NCBI RefSeq assembly: GCF_006716185.1
Contig: NZ_VFOP01000001.1
Coordinates: forward strand, 3,224,001-3,288,000
Source of the DNA: Ornithinicoccus hortensis
GTDB lineage: Bacteria > Actinomycetota > Actinomycetes > Actinomycetales > Dermatophilaceae
Reading direction: 5' to 3'
DNA: 64,000 nt
Shown here piece by piece: positions 9,050 through 16,865 of this stretch; the first letter of the stretch is position 1; each line of letters begins with the position of its first letter. Below the pieces are notes generated by a model. That model did no database searches, was not told where the DNA came from, and saw only the letters and a program-made list of their open reading frames with translations. The position numbers and the translations under genes were made by a program.

Positions 9050-10038
9050 TGCGGCGGTGCGGTGGAGCCGCGCACCACCAGCGTCACCGGCTGCACGTAG
9101 TCGCCGGACCGGGCGTGCGGCCGCAGCCGCTCGGTGATCGCCCGGCCCAGCGCGAACCGGTCCAGCCGCAGCGTGGTCAGGGGCGGGTCGAGCAGCGCGG
9201 AGGTGGCCAGGTCGTCGTGCCCGATGACCGAGAGCTCGGCACCCACCTGCACGCCACGGTCCCGGGCCGCCCGGTAGACCGCGTGCGCGGTGAAGTCGGA
9301 GTTGGTCACGATCGCGGTCGGGGGCTCCGGGCCGTCCAGCAGCTCGCAGGTCACCCGGTAGGCGGCATCCAGGTTGAGCGCCGTCTCGACCGGGTGCGCC
9401 ACGACGCCGAGCTCCCGGCACCGCTGCTCGAAGCGCTCGAGCCGGTCGTGGTCGGCCATCACCCCGGCCGGTGCGGAGTAGAAGGTGATCCGCCGGTGGC
9501 CGAGGTCGTGCAGGTGCTCGACGGCCAGGTCGACGGCGGCCACGTTGTCCGGTCCTACCCGGGTGATGCCCTCCTGGTGCGCCACCGCGTTGACCACGAC
9601 GACCGGCTTGCCCGGGCACAGCTCCTGCCACAGGTCGACCGCGTCGCCCGACCCGACGGGGGCGATGGCCAGGCCGTCCACCCGCTGCTGGGCGAGGTGG
9701 TGGACGTGCTCCCGCTCGCGCTCGACCGAGTATGCCGAGTCCACCGCGAAGACGGTGCTGTTGTGCGCCGAGGCCGCGTCCTGGGCCCCGCGGAAGACCT
9801 CCAGGAAGTAGGGGTTCTGCATGTTGCGGACCATCAGCCCGTAGCTGCCGGTCAGACCGGTCCGCAGCGCCCGCGCCGTCGGGTCCGGCCGGTAGCCGAG
9901 TTCACCGGCCACCCGCAGGATCCGCTCCTTGGTCTCCGCCGCGACGCCCGCCCGGTCGTTGAGGGCGAAGCTGGCCAGCGCCGTGGACACACCCGCCTCG
10001 CGCGCGACGTCGCGGATGCTCGGTCGTCCGGCCGCCAT
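9046..10038 (-). CDS. LacI-family transcriptional regulator
   Basis: 330 residues. The N-terminal LacI helix-turn-helix reads SIRDVAREAGVSTALASFALN. The rest is a periplasmic-binding-protein-like effector domain ending in an ASSxAPxH-like tail. The ATG was chosen because AGGAG precedes it; an in-frame start 33 bases upstream is less likely. The gene is divergent from the ABC importer, and the 140-bp gap holds the operator candidate that is shared with the GDPD gene. It is therefore the likely repressor of both. The inducer could be glycerol-3-phosphate or a glycerophosphodiester (inference). Confidence 0.9.
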   Translation of the reverse strand: MAAGRPSIRDVAREAGVSTALASFALNDRAGVAAETKERILRVAGELGYRPDPTARALRTGLTGSYGLMVRNMQNPYFLEVFRGAQDAASAHNSTVFAVDSAYSVEREREHVHHLAQQRVDGLAIAPVGSGDAVDLWQELCPGKPVVVVNAVAHQEGITRVGPDNVAAVDLAVEHLHDLGHRRITFYSAPAGVMADHDRLERFEQRCRELGVVAHPVETALNLDAAYRVTCELLDGPEPPTAIVTNSDFTAHAVYRAARDRGVQVGAELSVIGHDDLATSALLDPPLTTLRLDRFALGRAITERLRPHARSGDYVQPVTLVVRGSTAPPH

Positions 10039-10091
10039 CGCCAGCTCCTTCGCCCTCGAATCGGAGACCACTGCCGGGAGGCAGCCTATGG

Positions 10092-10119
10092 GTTGACCAC
10101 CTTAATCGATTTAGATAGC
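10092..10119 (+). promoter_or_regulatory. Candidate LacI-family operator upstream of the ABC importer operon
   Basis: It contains a perfect 8-bp palindrome, AATCGATT (10104-10111), extended by TAGATAGC. It matches 4473-4500 at 23 of 28 positions, including an uninterrupted 13-bp run. It lies in the divergent gap between the LacI gene and the importer, placed to control both. Confidence 0.65.
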
Positions 10120-10178
10120 GTGCGTCGAGGACCGCGTCCACCGACGTGGACACACCGACATGTGAGCGTGGAGGCCTG

Positions 10179-11267
10179 ATGTCCGAGGTGCAACTCCGCG
10201 GGGTGACCAAGTCCTTCCCGGACAGCCACGGCGGACGCACGGATGTGCTGCACGGCGTGGACATCGTCGCCCCCGAGGGACAGTTCGTCGTGCTGCTCGG
10301 CCCGTCCGGCTGCGGCAAGTCGACCTCGCTGCGGATCATCGCGGGCCTGGAGTCCGCGACCGGTGGCGACGTGCTGATCGACGGGCAGCGGGTCAACGAC
10401 GTGCCGGCCGCCAAGCGGCGGATCGCGATGGTCTTCCAGAACTACGCCCTCTACCCGCACCTGAGCGTGCTGGAGAACATCGTCTTCGGCCTCCGCGTGC
10501 GCAAGGTCCCCAAGAGGCAGCGGCAGGAGCGTGGCCTGGAGGCGGCCCGCAAGGTCGGGCTCGACCCCTACCTGGACCGCAAGCCCAGCCAGCTCTCCGG
10601 CGGCCAGCGGCAGCGGGCCGCCCTGGCCCGGGCCCTGGTCTCGGACTCCAAGGTCGTGCTGATGGACGAGCCGCTGTCCAACCTGGACGCCAAGCTGCGC
10701 CACCAGATGCGGATCGAGCTGCGCAACCTGCAGCGGGACCTCGGCCTCACCGTCATCTACGTCACGCACGACCAGGTGGAGGCGATGACGATGGCCGACC
10801 ACGTCGTCGTGATGCGCGAGGGGTCGGTGGCCCAGGCCGCCGCCCCGATCGACCTCTACACCGAGCCCGCCGACACCGAGGTCGCCTCGTTCATCGGGTC
10901 ACCGCCGATGAACCTGCTGCCCGGCACCTCCGACGGCACGAACCTGAGGGTCGCCGGCAGCCCCTCCCCCTGGTCACTGCAGGCCCGGGTGCCGAGCGAG
11001 GTGACGGTCGGCATACGACCGGAGTCCCTGGCCGTGGACGGGTCCGGCCCGCTGGAGTTCCACGGCCGAGTGCGGACCTCGGAGATGCTCGGCGCCGAGA
11101 CCCTGCTCACCCTCCTGACCGACACCGGCGAGCAGTTCGTCGCCCGGATCCCCGGCATCGTCCGGGCCACCGAGGGCGACCAGGTCCGCCTCACCACGAC
11201 CCCGCAGGAACTCCGCTTCTTCGACGCAGCGACCGGCCGTGCGCTGGTCGCCCCGGCATCCGCCTAA
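10179..11267 (+). CDS. ABC importer ATPase, MalK/UgpC type
   Basis: 362 residues. Motifs: Walker A GPSGCGKST, signature LSGGQRQRAALARAL, Walker B VVLMDEPLSNLDAKLR, H-loop VTHDQVEAM, and a C-terminal TOBE regulatory domain. This is the CUT1 group that powers uptake of sugars or glycerol-3-phosphate. The ATG follows GGAGG by five bases, which favours it over an upstream in-frame start. It leads an operon with a binding lipoprotein and two permeases. Confidence 0.9.
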   Translation: MSEVQLRGVTKSFPDSHGGRTDVLHGVDIVAPEGQFVVLLGPSGCGKSTSLRIIAGLESATGGDVLIDGQRVNDVPAAKRRIAMVFQNYALYPHLSVLENIVFGLRVRKVPKRQRQERGLEAARKVGLDPYLDRKPSQLSGGQRQRAALARALVSDSKVVLMDEPLSNLDAKLRHQMRIELRNLQRDLGLTVIYVTHDQVEAMTMADHVVVMREGSVAQAAAPIDLYTEPADTEVASFIGSPPMNLLPGTSDGTNLRVAGSPSPWSLQARVPSEVTVGIRPESLAVDGSGPLEFHGRVRTSEMLGAETLLTLLTDTGEQFVARIPGIVRATEGDQVRLTTTPQELRFFDAATGRALVAPASA

Positions 11268-11288
11268 CCCCCGCAGAGAGGTACCACC

Positions 11289-12587
11289 ATGTCCGCACGT
11301 CCCCGCACTCTCGCCCTCGCGGCCGCCCTGTCCTCCGGTGCCCTCGTGCTCGCCGCCTGCGGCGGGGACGACGGCGGCTCCGGTGACGGCACCGCCGAGC
11401 TGACCATGTACTACCCCGTCGCCGTCGGCGGCCCGCTCACCGACGTCGTCGACGACCTGATCGCCACCTGCACCGAGCAGCACGAGGGGATCACCGTCGA
11501 GGCGGTCTACAGCGGCACCTACGCCGACACGATGACCAAGGCCCAGACGGCCTCGCGCAGCGACCAGGGACCCGACCTGGCGGTCCTGCTGACCACGGAT
11601 CTCTACACGCTGATCGACAACGGCCTCATCGTGCCGCTGAGCGACGTGGACGACGACCTGTCCTGGACCGAGGACCGGTTCTACCCGGCCTACCTGGCCT
11701 CCGGCGAGGCCGAGGGCGAGCTGTGGAGCCTGCCGTTCCAGCGGTCCACGATCGTGCAGTACCACAACAAGGAGATCTACGAGCAGGCCGGACTCGACCC
11801 GGAGGCACCGCCCACCACCTGGGCGGAACTCGAGGAGCAGGCCAAGACGATCCAGGACGAGGGGGCCGCCGAGTACGGCGTGGAGATCCCCTCCACCCAG
11901 TTCGGCAACTGGATGTTCCAGGCGATGGCGATCCAGAGCGGCGTGGCGGACACCGCCGGCGTCGACGGGATCGCCAGCTACCTGGACGACCCCGCCTCGG
12001 TGGAGGCCCTGGAGTGGTGGAAGGGGATGGCCGACGACGGGCTGATGCCCAGCGGCACCACCGAGTGGGCGTCCACCCCCGACGACTTCCTCGCCGGCCG
12101 CACCGGCATCATGTGGCACACCACCGGCAACCTGACCAACGTCAAGTCCAACGCGGACTTCGAGTTCGGCGTCTCGATGTTGCCGGCCAACACCCAGCCC
12201 GGCTCCCCCACCGGCGGCGGCAACCTCTACATCTTCGACCGCGGTGACGAGGGCACCCGCGAGGCGGCCTACACGATCGCCCAGTGCCTGACTGAGCCGG
12301 AGATGGCGGCCGAGTGGTCGATGGAGTCCGGTTACGTGGCCACCGGCCCGGAGGCCTGGGAGACCGACACCATGGCGCAGTATGCCGAGGAGTTCCCGCA
12401 GGCCGCGGTCGCGCGGGACCAGCTCGAGGTCGCCGTGGGCGAGACCACGACGCACGAGAACGGCCGGGTGTCGCAGGCGATCAACGACTCGATCGCCGCG
12501 GTCCTGACCGGCCAGGCCGAGCCGCAGGACGCGCTCACCCAGCTGCAGTCCGACATCGACGGCATCCTCGCGCAGTACCAGGGCTGA
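11289..12587 (+). CDS. ABC transporter substrate-binding lipoprotein, UgpB-like
   Basis: 432 residues. A lipoprotein signal with lipobox VLAAC (Cys about 24) precedes a Gly/Asp-rich linker and a family-1 extracellular solute-binding fold. The N-terminal YSGTYADTMTKAQTA region resembles the GxY region of glycerol-3-phosphate binders such as UgpB. Specificity cannot be proven from sequence alone. The next permease overlaps its stop (ATGA). Together with GDPD and Pit, the context favours glycerol-3-phosphate or a glycerophosphodiester over an ordinary sugar. Confidence 0.85.
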   Translation: MSARPRTLALAAALSSGALVLAACGGDDGGSGDGTAELTMYYPVAVGGPLTDVVDDLIATCTEQHEGITVEAVYSGTYADTMTKAQTASRSDQGPDLAVLLTTDLYTLIDNGLIVPLSDVDDDLSWTEDRFYPAYLASGEAEGELWSLPFQRSTIVQYHNKEIYEQAGLDPEAPPTTWAELEEQAKTIQDEGAAEYGVEIPSTQFGNWMFQAMAIQSGVADTAGVDGIASYLDDPASVEALEWWKGMADDGLMPSGTTEWASTPDDFLAGRTGIMWHTTGNLTNVKSNADFEFGVSMLPANTQPGSPTGGGNLYIFDRGDEGTREAAYTIAQCLTEPEMAAEWSMESGYVATGPEAWETDTMAQYAEEFPQAAVARDQLEVAVGETTTHENGRVSQAINDSIAAVLTGQAEPQDALTQLQSDIDGILAQYQG

Positions 12588-13513
12588 TGACCGCAGCGAT
12601 CCCCACCCCGACAACGGCGCCCCCGCCCGAGGAGCGCCGTCGCCGGGCCCCGCTGCGCGGACGGCTGGGCGACCAGGCGTTCGCGTGGGCCCTGCTGGCG
12701 CCCGCCTTCGTGGTGCTGATCGCGTTCACGCACTACCCGATCATCCGGTCCGCCTGGTCCTCGGCCCACTCCAGGCGGGGCGACCTGAGCGCGGTGCAGT
12801 ACGAGACCCTGGTCAACGACCCGGTGTTCTGGCAGGTGCTGCGCAACAACCTGTGGTTCGCCCTCGGCACCGTCCCCACCTCGATGGCGCTGGCCATCCT
12901 GATGGCGGTCTGGGTCAACGGCAAGCTGCGGGGCAAGGGGTTCGTCCGGCTGGCCTACTTCACCCCGACGATCCTGCCGATGGTCGCGGTGGCCAGCATC
13001 TGGCTGTTCTTCTTCTCCCCCGGCGTCGGCCCGATCAACGGGCTGCTGGGCGCCGTCGGCCTGCCCACCCGGAACTGGCTCGGCGACCCCGACACGGTGC
13101 TGCCGGCGCTGATGGTGATGATGATCTGGAAGCAGGCCGGCTTCTTCATGATCTTCTACCTGGCGGGGCTGCAGAACATGTCGCCGGAGCTGGAGGAGGC
13201 CTCCACCCTGGAGGGAGCCTCCCGGTGGTACCACTTCCGCCGGGTCACCTTCCCGCTGCTGATGCCGACCACGCTGTTCGTCTTCGTGGTCGCGGTGACC
13301 GATGCCTTCAAGATCATCGACCACCTGTTCATCATGACTGGCGGCGGACCGAACAACGCCTCCAACCTGCTGCTGTTCTACATCTACGACACAGCGTTCA
13401 CCTTCTTCGACCCGAACTACGCCGGCGCCCTGACGATGGCGCTGGTGGTGATCCTCGGCCTGGCCGCGGTCATCCAGTTCACCGTGCTGGAGAGGCGGGT
13501 GCACTACCGGTGA
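12587..13513 (+). CDS. ABC importer permease, UgpA/MalF type
   Basis: 308 residues with about six membrane helices. The EAA coupling loop is visible as LEEASTLEGASRWYHFRRVTFP, which contacts the ATPase. The start overlaps the binding-protein stop as ATGA. The ending HYR overlaps the GTG of the second permease. The N-terminus is Pro/Arg-rich and cytoplasmic. It forms a heterodimer with the next gene product. Confidence 0.9.
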   Translation: MTAAIPTPTTAPPPEERRRRAPLRGRLGDQAFAWALLAPAFVVLIAFTHYPIIRSAWSSAHSRRGDLSAVQYETLVNDPVFWQVLRNNLWFALGTVPTSMALAILMAVWVNGKLRGKGFVRLAYFTPTILPMVAVASIWLFFFSPGVGPINGLLGAVGLPTRNWLGDPDTVLPALMVMMIWKQAGFFMIFYLAGLQNMSPELEEASTLEGASRWYHFRRVTFPLLMPTTLFVFVVAVTDAFKIIDHLFIMTGGGPNNASNLLLFYIYDTAFTFFDPNYAGALTMALVVILGLAAVIQFTVLERRVHYR

Positions 13514-14355
13514 CCACGAACGTCGAGACCCTGCCCGGGCAGGGCGGTATGCGACCCGGCCGGATCCTGGAGACCGCCGGTGCGTGGCTGCTCGGCATCC
13601 TGTGGCTGATCCCGCTCGTCTTCGCGGTGTGGGCCTCGGTGCACCACCGCGACGCGGCCACCTCCTTCGACCTCACGGCGCCGCTGACCTTCGACAACTT
13701 CGCGTCGGTCTGGTCCGGGGCACCGTTCGGCCGCTACTACCTGAACACCATCCTGCTGGTGAGCGGGATCCTGGTGGGCCAGCTGGTGCTGGGCGTGCTG
13801 GCCGCGTATGCCTTCGCCCGCTTCCGGTTCGTCGGCAGCAACATCGCCTTCGCGCTGGTCCTGGTGCAGCTGATGATCGCGCCGGACATCCTGATCTCGG
13901 AGAACTACACGACGATGGCCAGCCTGAAGCTGGTCGACACGATCCCGGCCATCGGGTTGCCCTACATCGCCAGCGCGTTCGGCATCTTCCTGCTCCGGCA
14001 GACCTTCAAGTCGATGCCGATCGAACTCGACGAGGCCGCCGAGATCGAGGGCGCCGGCCGGATGGGGCGGCTGTGGCGGGTCTACGTGCCGCTGGCCAAG
14101 CCGACGCTGGTGGCCTACGGGCTGGTCTCGGTGAGCACCCACTGGAACAACTTCCTGTGGCCGCTGGTGATCACCAACAGCGTGAACTCCCGCCCGCTCA
14201 CCGTCGGCCTGGCGGTCTACAACGGCACCGAGTCCGGCATCGACTGGACCCTGCTGTCGGCCGCCACGGTGCTGGTCGTCGCCCCGCTGCTGATCGCCTT
14301 CCTGATCTTCCAGCGCCAGTTCGTGCAGAGCTTCATGCGCGCCGGGATCCGCTGA
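13510..14355 (+). CDS. ABC importer permease, UgpE/MalG type
   Basis: 281 residues with six membrane helices and an EAA loop (LDEAAEIEGAGRMGRLWRVYVP). The GTG start overlaps the previous stop (GTGA). It is the last gene of the importer operon. Its final 23 bases overlap the 3' end of the convergent SARP gene, so the two transcripts are antisense at their ends. Confidence 0.9.
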   Translation: MTTNVETLPGQGGMRPGRILETAGAWLLGILWLIPLVFAVWASVHHRDAATSFDLTAPLTFDNFASVWSGAPFGRYYLNTILLVSGILVGQLVLGVLAAYAFARFRFVGSNIAFALVLVQLMIAPDILISENYTTMASLKLVDTIPAIGLPYIASAFGIFLLRQTFKSMPIELDEAAEIEGAGRMGRLWRVYVPLAKPTLVAYGLVSVSTHWNNFLWPLVITNSVNSRPLTVGLAVYNGTESGIDWTLLSAATVLVVAPLLIAFLIFQRQFVQSFMRAGIR

Positions 14356-15091
14356 TCCTGGCGTCCCCGCCCACCAGGTCCAGCAACCGGGGGCCGGGCG
14401 GGACCCCGAGCTCGGCGGACAGCAACAGCTCGTAGCGCCGGACCTGCTCCAGCGCCAGGCACCGGTTCCCCTCGGCCAGGTGGGCACGCACCAGCACCTC
14501 CTGGGCGCTCTCCCGCAACGGGTCGCAGGAGACCGCCAGCAGCCCGGTCTCGATCGCCGTGCCGTGGATGCCGTCGTCGCTCAGCCGCCGGCACAGCGAC
14601 TCCAGCGCGTGCACCCGCAGCTGGGCGAACGCATACTGCTCGTCGGCCAACCAGTCCTCCGACCAGTGCGGCAGCAGCGGGTGGCGCAGCAGCGGCACCG
14701 CCACCCTGGCCGGGAAACGCCCCTGCCGGGCCAGCACCTTGCGGGCGACCCGCTCCGCCGCGACCCAGTCCACCCGGACCGCGCGCCCGAGCCGGAGCCC
14801 GTCGTCCTCGGCGACCACCACGGCGGGCACCCGCGGCAACTCCCGGAGGGTGCTGCGCAGACTGGCGTAGGCTCGTGCCCCCGTCACGTCGGGCCAGAGC
14901 GTGCCGGCCACCATGGCGCGCGGCAGCCGGCGCCCGCGGTGGGTGGCGAGCAGCACCAGCAACCGCTGCGCCCTCGGGCGCAGCCGCAACTCCCGGCCGC
15001 CCTGGCTCAGCACGCACTCCGGCAGCAGGTGCAGCCGGGTTCCACCGGTGCGGACCGGCTTGGCTGGGGAGAGCGTCAGGATCGAGGTCAT
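14333..15091 (-). CDS. Small SARP (BTAD-domain) transcriptional regulator
   Basis: 252 residues. A Trans_reg_C winged-helix part (about 20-100; RLRPRAQRLLVLLATHRGRRLP, with LWPDV following) is joined to a bacterial transcriptional activation domain (about 110-245; EQYAFAQLRVHALESLCRRL, LALEQVRRYELLLSAELGVPPGPRLLDL). It is the short SARP form, without an ATPase. The gene is divergent from the MMP-like cluster across 229 bp. That gap contains three heptamers at 11-bp period just before a -10, the layout SARPs bind. It is the likely activator of that cluster. Confidence 0.88.
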   Translation of the reverse strand: MTSILTLSPAKPVRTGGTRLHLLPECVLSQGGRELRLRPRAQRLLVLLATHRGRRLPRAMVAGTLWPDVTGARAYASLRSTLRELPRVPAVVVAEDDGLRLGRAVRVDWVAAERVARKVLARQGRFPARVAVPLLRHPLLPHWSEDWLADEQYAFAQLRVHALESLCRRLSDDGIHGTAIETGLLAVSCDPLRESAQEVLVRAHLAEGNRCLALEQVRRYELLLSAELGVPPGPRLLDLVGGDARISGSRRA

Positions 15092-15187
15092 GGCGGGGCT
15101 CCGAGCAGAGATCGGACACCGGGAGGAGCGCCACTGCCCCTCCCGTGATACCTGCCCACGGCACCGGGCGGGGGCGCCGGCACCGGT

Positions 15188-15231
15188 GTCACGCCGCGGT
15201 CACGCCCGGGTCACACCCCGCCTCCTAGCGT
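15188..15231 (+). promoter_or_regulatory. SARP-type operator (three direct heptamers, 11-bp period) with -10 element
   Basis: Heptamers GTCACGC (15188), GTCACGC (15199) and GTCACAC (15210) recur every 11 bp on the same face of the helix. Nine bases later comes TAGCGT (15226-15231), a good actinobacterial -10. SARP activators are known to bind such repeats with the last one about 8 bp from the -10, replacing the -35. The rest of the 15092-15320 gap shows only a GAGGAGG ribosome-binding site before 15321. Confidence 0.7.
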
Positions 15232-15320
15232 GCCGTCCGTGCACAGGCAAGGCGCCTGCGCCGGCCGAGCACTCGGCATACGACGACCAGCCCGTCCCGT
15301 GACGGGCACGAGGAGGCGAC

Positions 15321-16340
15321 ATGGCGACCGACGACATGGTCCCGAAGTCGACCGGGGTCAAGAAGGGCGACAGCGGTGCCGACGTGCGCCGGGTCCAGCA
15401 CTACCTGACCACCTTCGGCTATCTGGAGTCGGCGACCCTGGACCGGTTCGGGGTGAGCCACGAGCTGGCGAGCCCGGCGCCGGACGAGGGGACCTTCGAC
15501 GAGGCGACCGAGGAGGCGCTGACCCGGTTCCAGGAACGCTACGGACTGAACCCGACGGGCAAGGTCGACAAGGCGACCCAGGACCTGATGAAGCGTCCGC
15601 GCTGCGGGTTCCCGGACACCGCGGAGTTCGTCGCGCAGGGCAACAAGTGGAACACCACCGCGCTGCGCTACGGCTTCGTGGAGTTCACCCCGGACCTGAC
15701 CCAGGCCCAGGTGCGTGCGGCGGTCTCGACCGCCTTCGGCTACTGGGCGGCGGTCACCCCGCTGACCTTCACCGAGATCCCGAACGCGAACAACCCGGAG
15801 ATCCGGATCCGGTTCGTGGCCGGCGACCATGGCGACGGGAGCCCGTTCGACGGGGCCAGCGGCGTGCTGGCGCACGCGTTCTACCCGCCACCCAACGGCG
15901 GGGACATCGCGGGCGACACCCACTTCGACGAGGCCGAGACCTGGTCGGTGAACCTGCCGGCCTCGGGGACCGACCTCTACACGGTTGCGGCGCACGAGTT
16001 CGGACACGCCCTCGGGCTGGCGCACTCCACCGTCGCGAGCGCGCTGATGTACCCCTACTACGGCGGGCCGCACCGGCACCTGGACGCCGACGACATCGCC
16101 GGCATCCAGTCCATCTACGGCGCCTCGCAGTGGATGACCACAACGCTGAGCAGCGTCTACGCGACCCCGCACAGCAAGAACGCGTGGGCCTACCCGGCAG
16201 GGGTCGGCTGGCGCAAGGTGACCGGCACCTCGACCGACGGGGTGACCAACACGTTCGCGGCGCTGGTGCGCGCACGGGCTTCCGGCAAATCGGTCTACAT
16301 CCACGTGACCGGCACCGACATCGACACCGTCTACCTCTGA
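15321..16340 (+). CDS. MMP-like matrixin zymogen with peptidoglycan-binding prodomain and cysteine switch
   Basis: 339 residues. A PG_binding_1 domain (about 12-90) is followed by PRCGFPD (93-99), which is the matrix-metalloproteinase cysteine switch; Cys95 should cap the zinc. The catalytic domain holds HGDGSPFDG, LAHAF and HFDEAETW, close to the structural Zn/Ca segments of animal MMPs. It also has HEFGHALGLAH (His225, Glu226, His229, His235) and the Met-turn ALMYP (Met243). The last 65 residues repeat in the next gene. There is no signal peptide, although substrates of such enzymes are extracellular. GAGGAGG precedes the ATG. Confidence 0.9.
   Translation: MATDDMVPKSTGVKKGDSGADVRRVQHYLTTFGYLESATLDRFGVSHELASPAPDEGTFDEATEEALTRFQERYGLNPTGKVDKATQDLMKRPRCGFPDTAEFVAQGNKWNTTALRYGFVEFTPDLTQAQVRAAVSTAFGYWAAVTPLTFTEIPNANNPEIRIRFVAGDHGDGSPFDGASGVLAHAFYPPPNGGDIAGDTHFDEAETWSVNLPASGTDLYTVAAHEFGHALGLAHSTVASALMYPYYGGPHRHLDADDIAGIQSIYGASQWMTTTLSSVYATPHSKNAWAYPAGVGWRKVTGTSTDGVTNTFAALVRARASGKSVYIHVTGTDIDTVYL
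16164..16191 (+). repeat. 28-bp exact repeat, copy 1 (in matrixin 3' part)
   Basis: Identical over 28 bases to 16406-16433. Both encode TPHSKNAWA. It marks a recent duplication or gene-conversion tract between the matrixin C-terminal domain and the stand-alone domain gene. Confidence 0.9.
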
Positions 16341-16366
16341 CCCGAGACCACCCGAGGAGCACCACC

Positions 16367-16591
16367 ATGGCCACCTACAACACCACCATCGGCCGCATCT
16401 ACACCACCCCGCACAGCAAGAACGCGTGGGCCTGGCTGAACGCCGCCGGTGGGTGGCGCAAGATCGACGGCACCAGCACCGACGGGCACACCAACACCCA
16501 CCTGGTGCTGACCGCCGCCCGCGACAAGGGGTCGACCATCCGGGTCGACACCAACGCCGCGGACACCCTCATCGTCGCGGCCTACCTGTGA
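16367..16591 (+). CDS. Stand-alone copy of the matrixin C-terminal domain
   Basis: 74 residues. YTTPHSKNAWAWL and GWRKIDGTSTDGHTNTH align throughout with the last 65 residues of the preceding matrixin (YATPHSKNAWAYP, GWRKVTGTSTDGVTNTF). It probably has the same small beta-rich fold, rich in Trp, Thr and Asn. AGGAG precedes the ATG, and it lies 26 bp after the matrixin stop in the same operon. It could be a free binding module or a partner or decoy for the protease. I know of no named family. Confidence 0.75.
   Translation: MATYNTTIGRIYTTPHSKNAWAWLNAAGGWRKIDGTSTDGHTNTHLVLTAARDKGSTIRVDTNAADTLIVAAYL
16406..16433 (+). repeat. 28-bp exact repeat, copy 2 (in stand-alone domain gene)
   Basis: Second copy of the sequence at 16164-16191. 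The flanking alignment falls to protein-level similarity only, so the exact tract is shorter than the duplicated domain. Confidence 0.9.
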
Positions 16592-16619
16592 GCCGCACCG
16601 ACCCGAAAGGAGGCCCACC

Positions 16620-16865
16620 GTGGCCGACATGACCATCACCATCTCCCTCGGCGACCTGCTCACCGGCGAGGTCGGCGCGGCTGCCGCGGCACCCGCCCCC
16701 GACCCCGCGATGGGATCAACGGACAGTATGTCGACCCTCGGCTCCGCCGGTTCGGCACCCGCCCCCGACCCGTCGATCGGCGGCGACGACGCCTCCTCGG
16801 GGGCCGCGGTCTCCGGCGACGGCCCGGCGCCGGTCGGGCTGGAGGAACTGGGCGGCGGTGACTGA
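16620..16865 (+). CDS. Small Ala/Pro/Asp-rich acidic protein of unknown function
   Basis: 81 residues. A hydrophobic head, ITISLGDLLTGEVG, is followed by a low-complexity acidic tail with two PAPDPxxG units (APAPDPAMG, APAPDPSIGG), ending LEELGGGD. The GTG start is set by a near-perfect AAAGGAGG seven bases upstream, the strongest ribosome-binding site in the cluster, which suggests high expression. It has no cysteine and no membrane segment. It may be a structural, carrier or precursor-like peptide. It overlaps the next gene by 8 bp. Confidence 0.65.
   Translation: MADMTITISLGDLLTGEVGAAAAAPAPDPAMGSTDSMSTLGSAGSAPAPDPSIGGDDASSGAAVSGDGPAPVGLEELGGGD

Noticed and set aside
15230-16591. Frameshifted single gene joining the matrixin and the next domain
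   Set aside because: The matrixin has its own stop after a complete C-terminal domain, and the next gene has its own ribosome-binding site and ATG. Two genes fit better.
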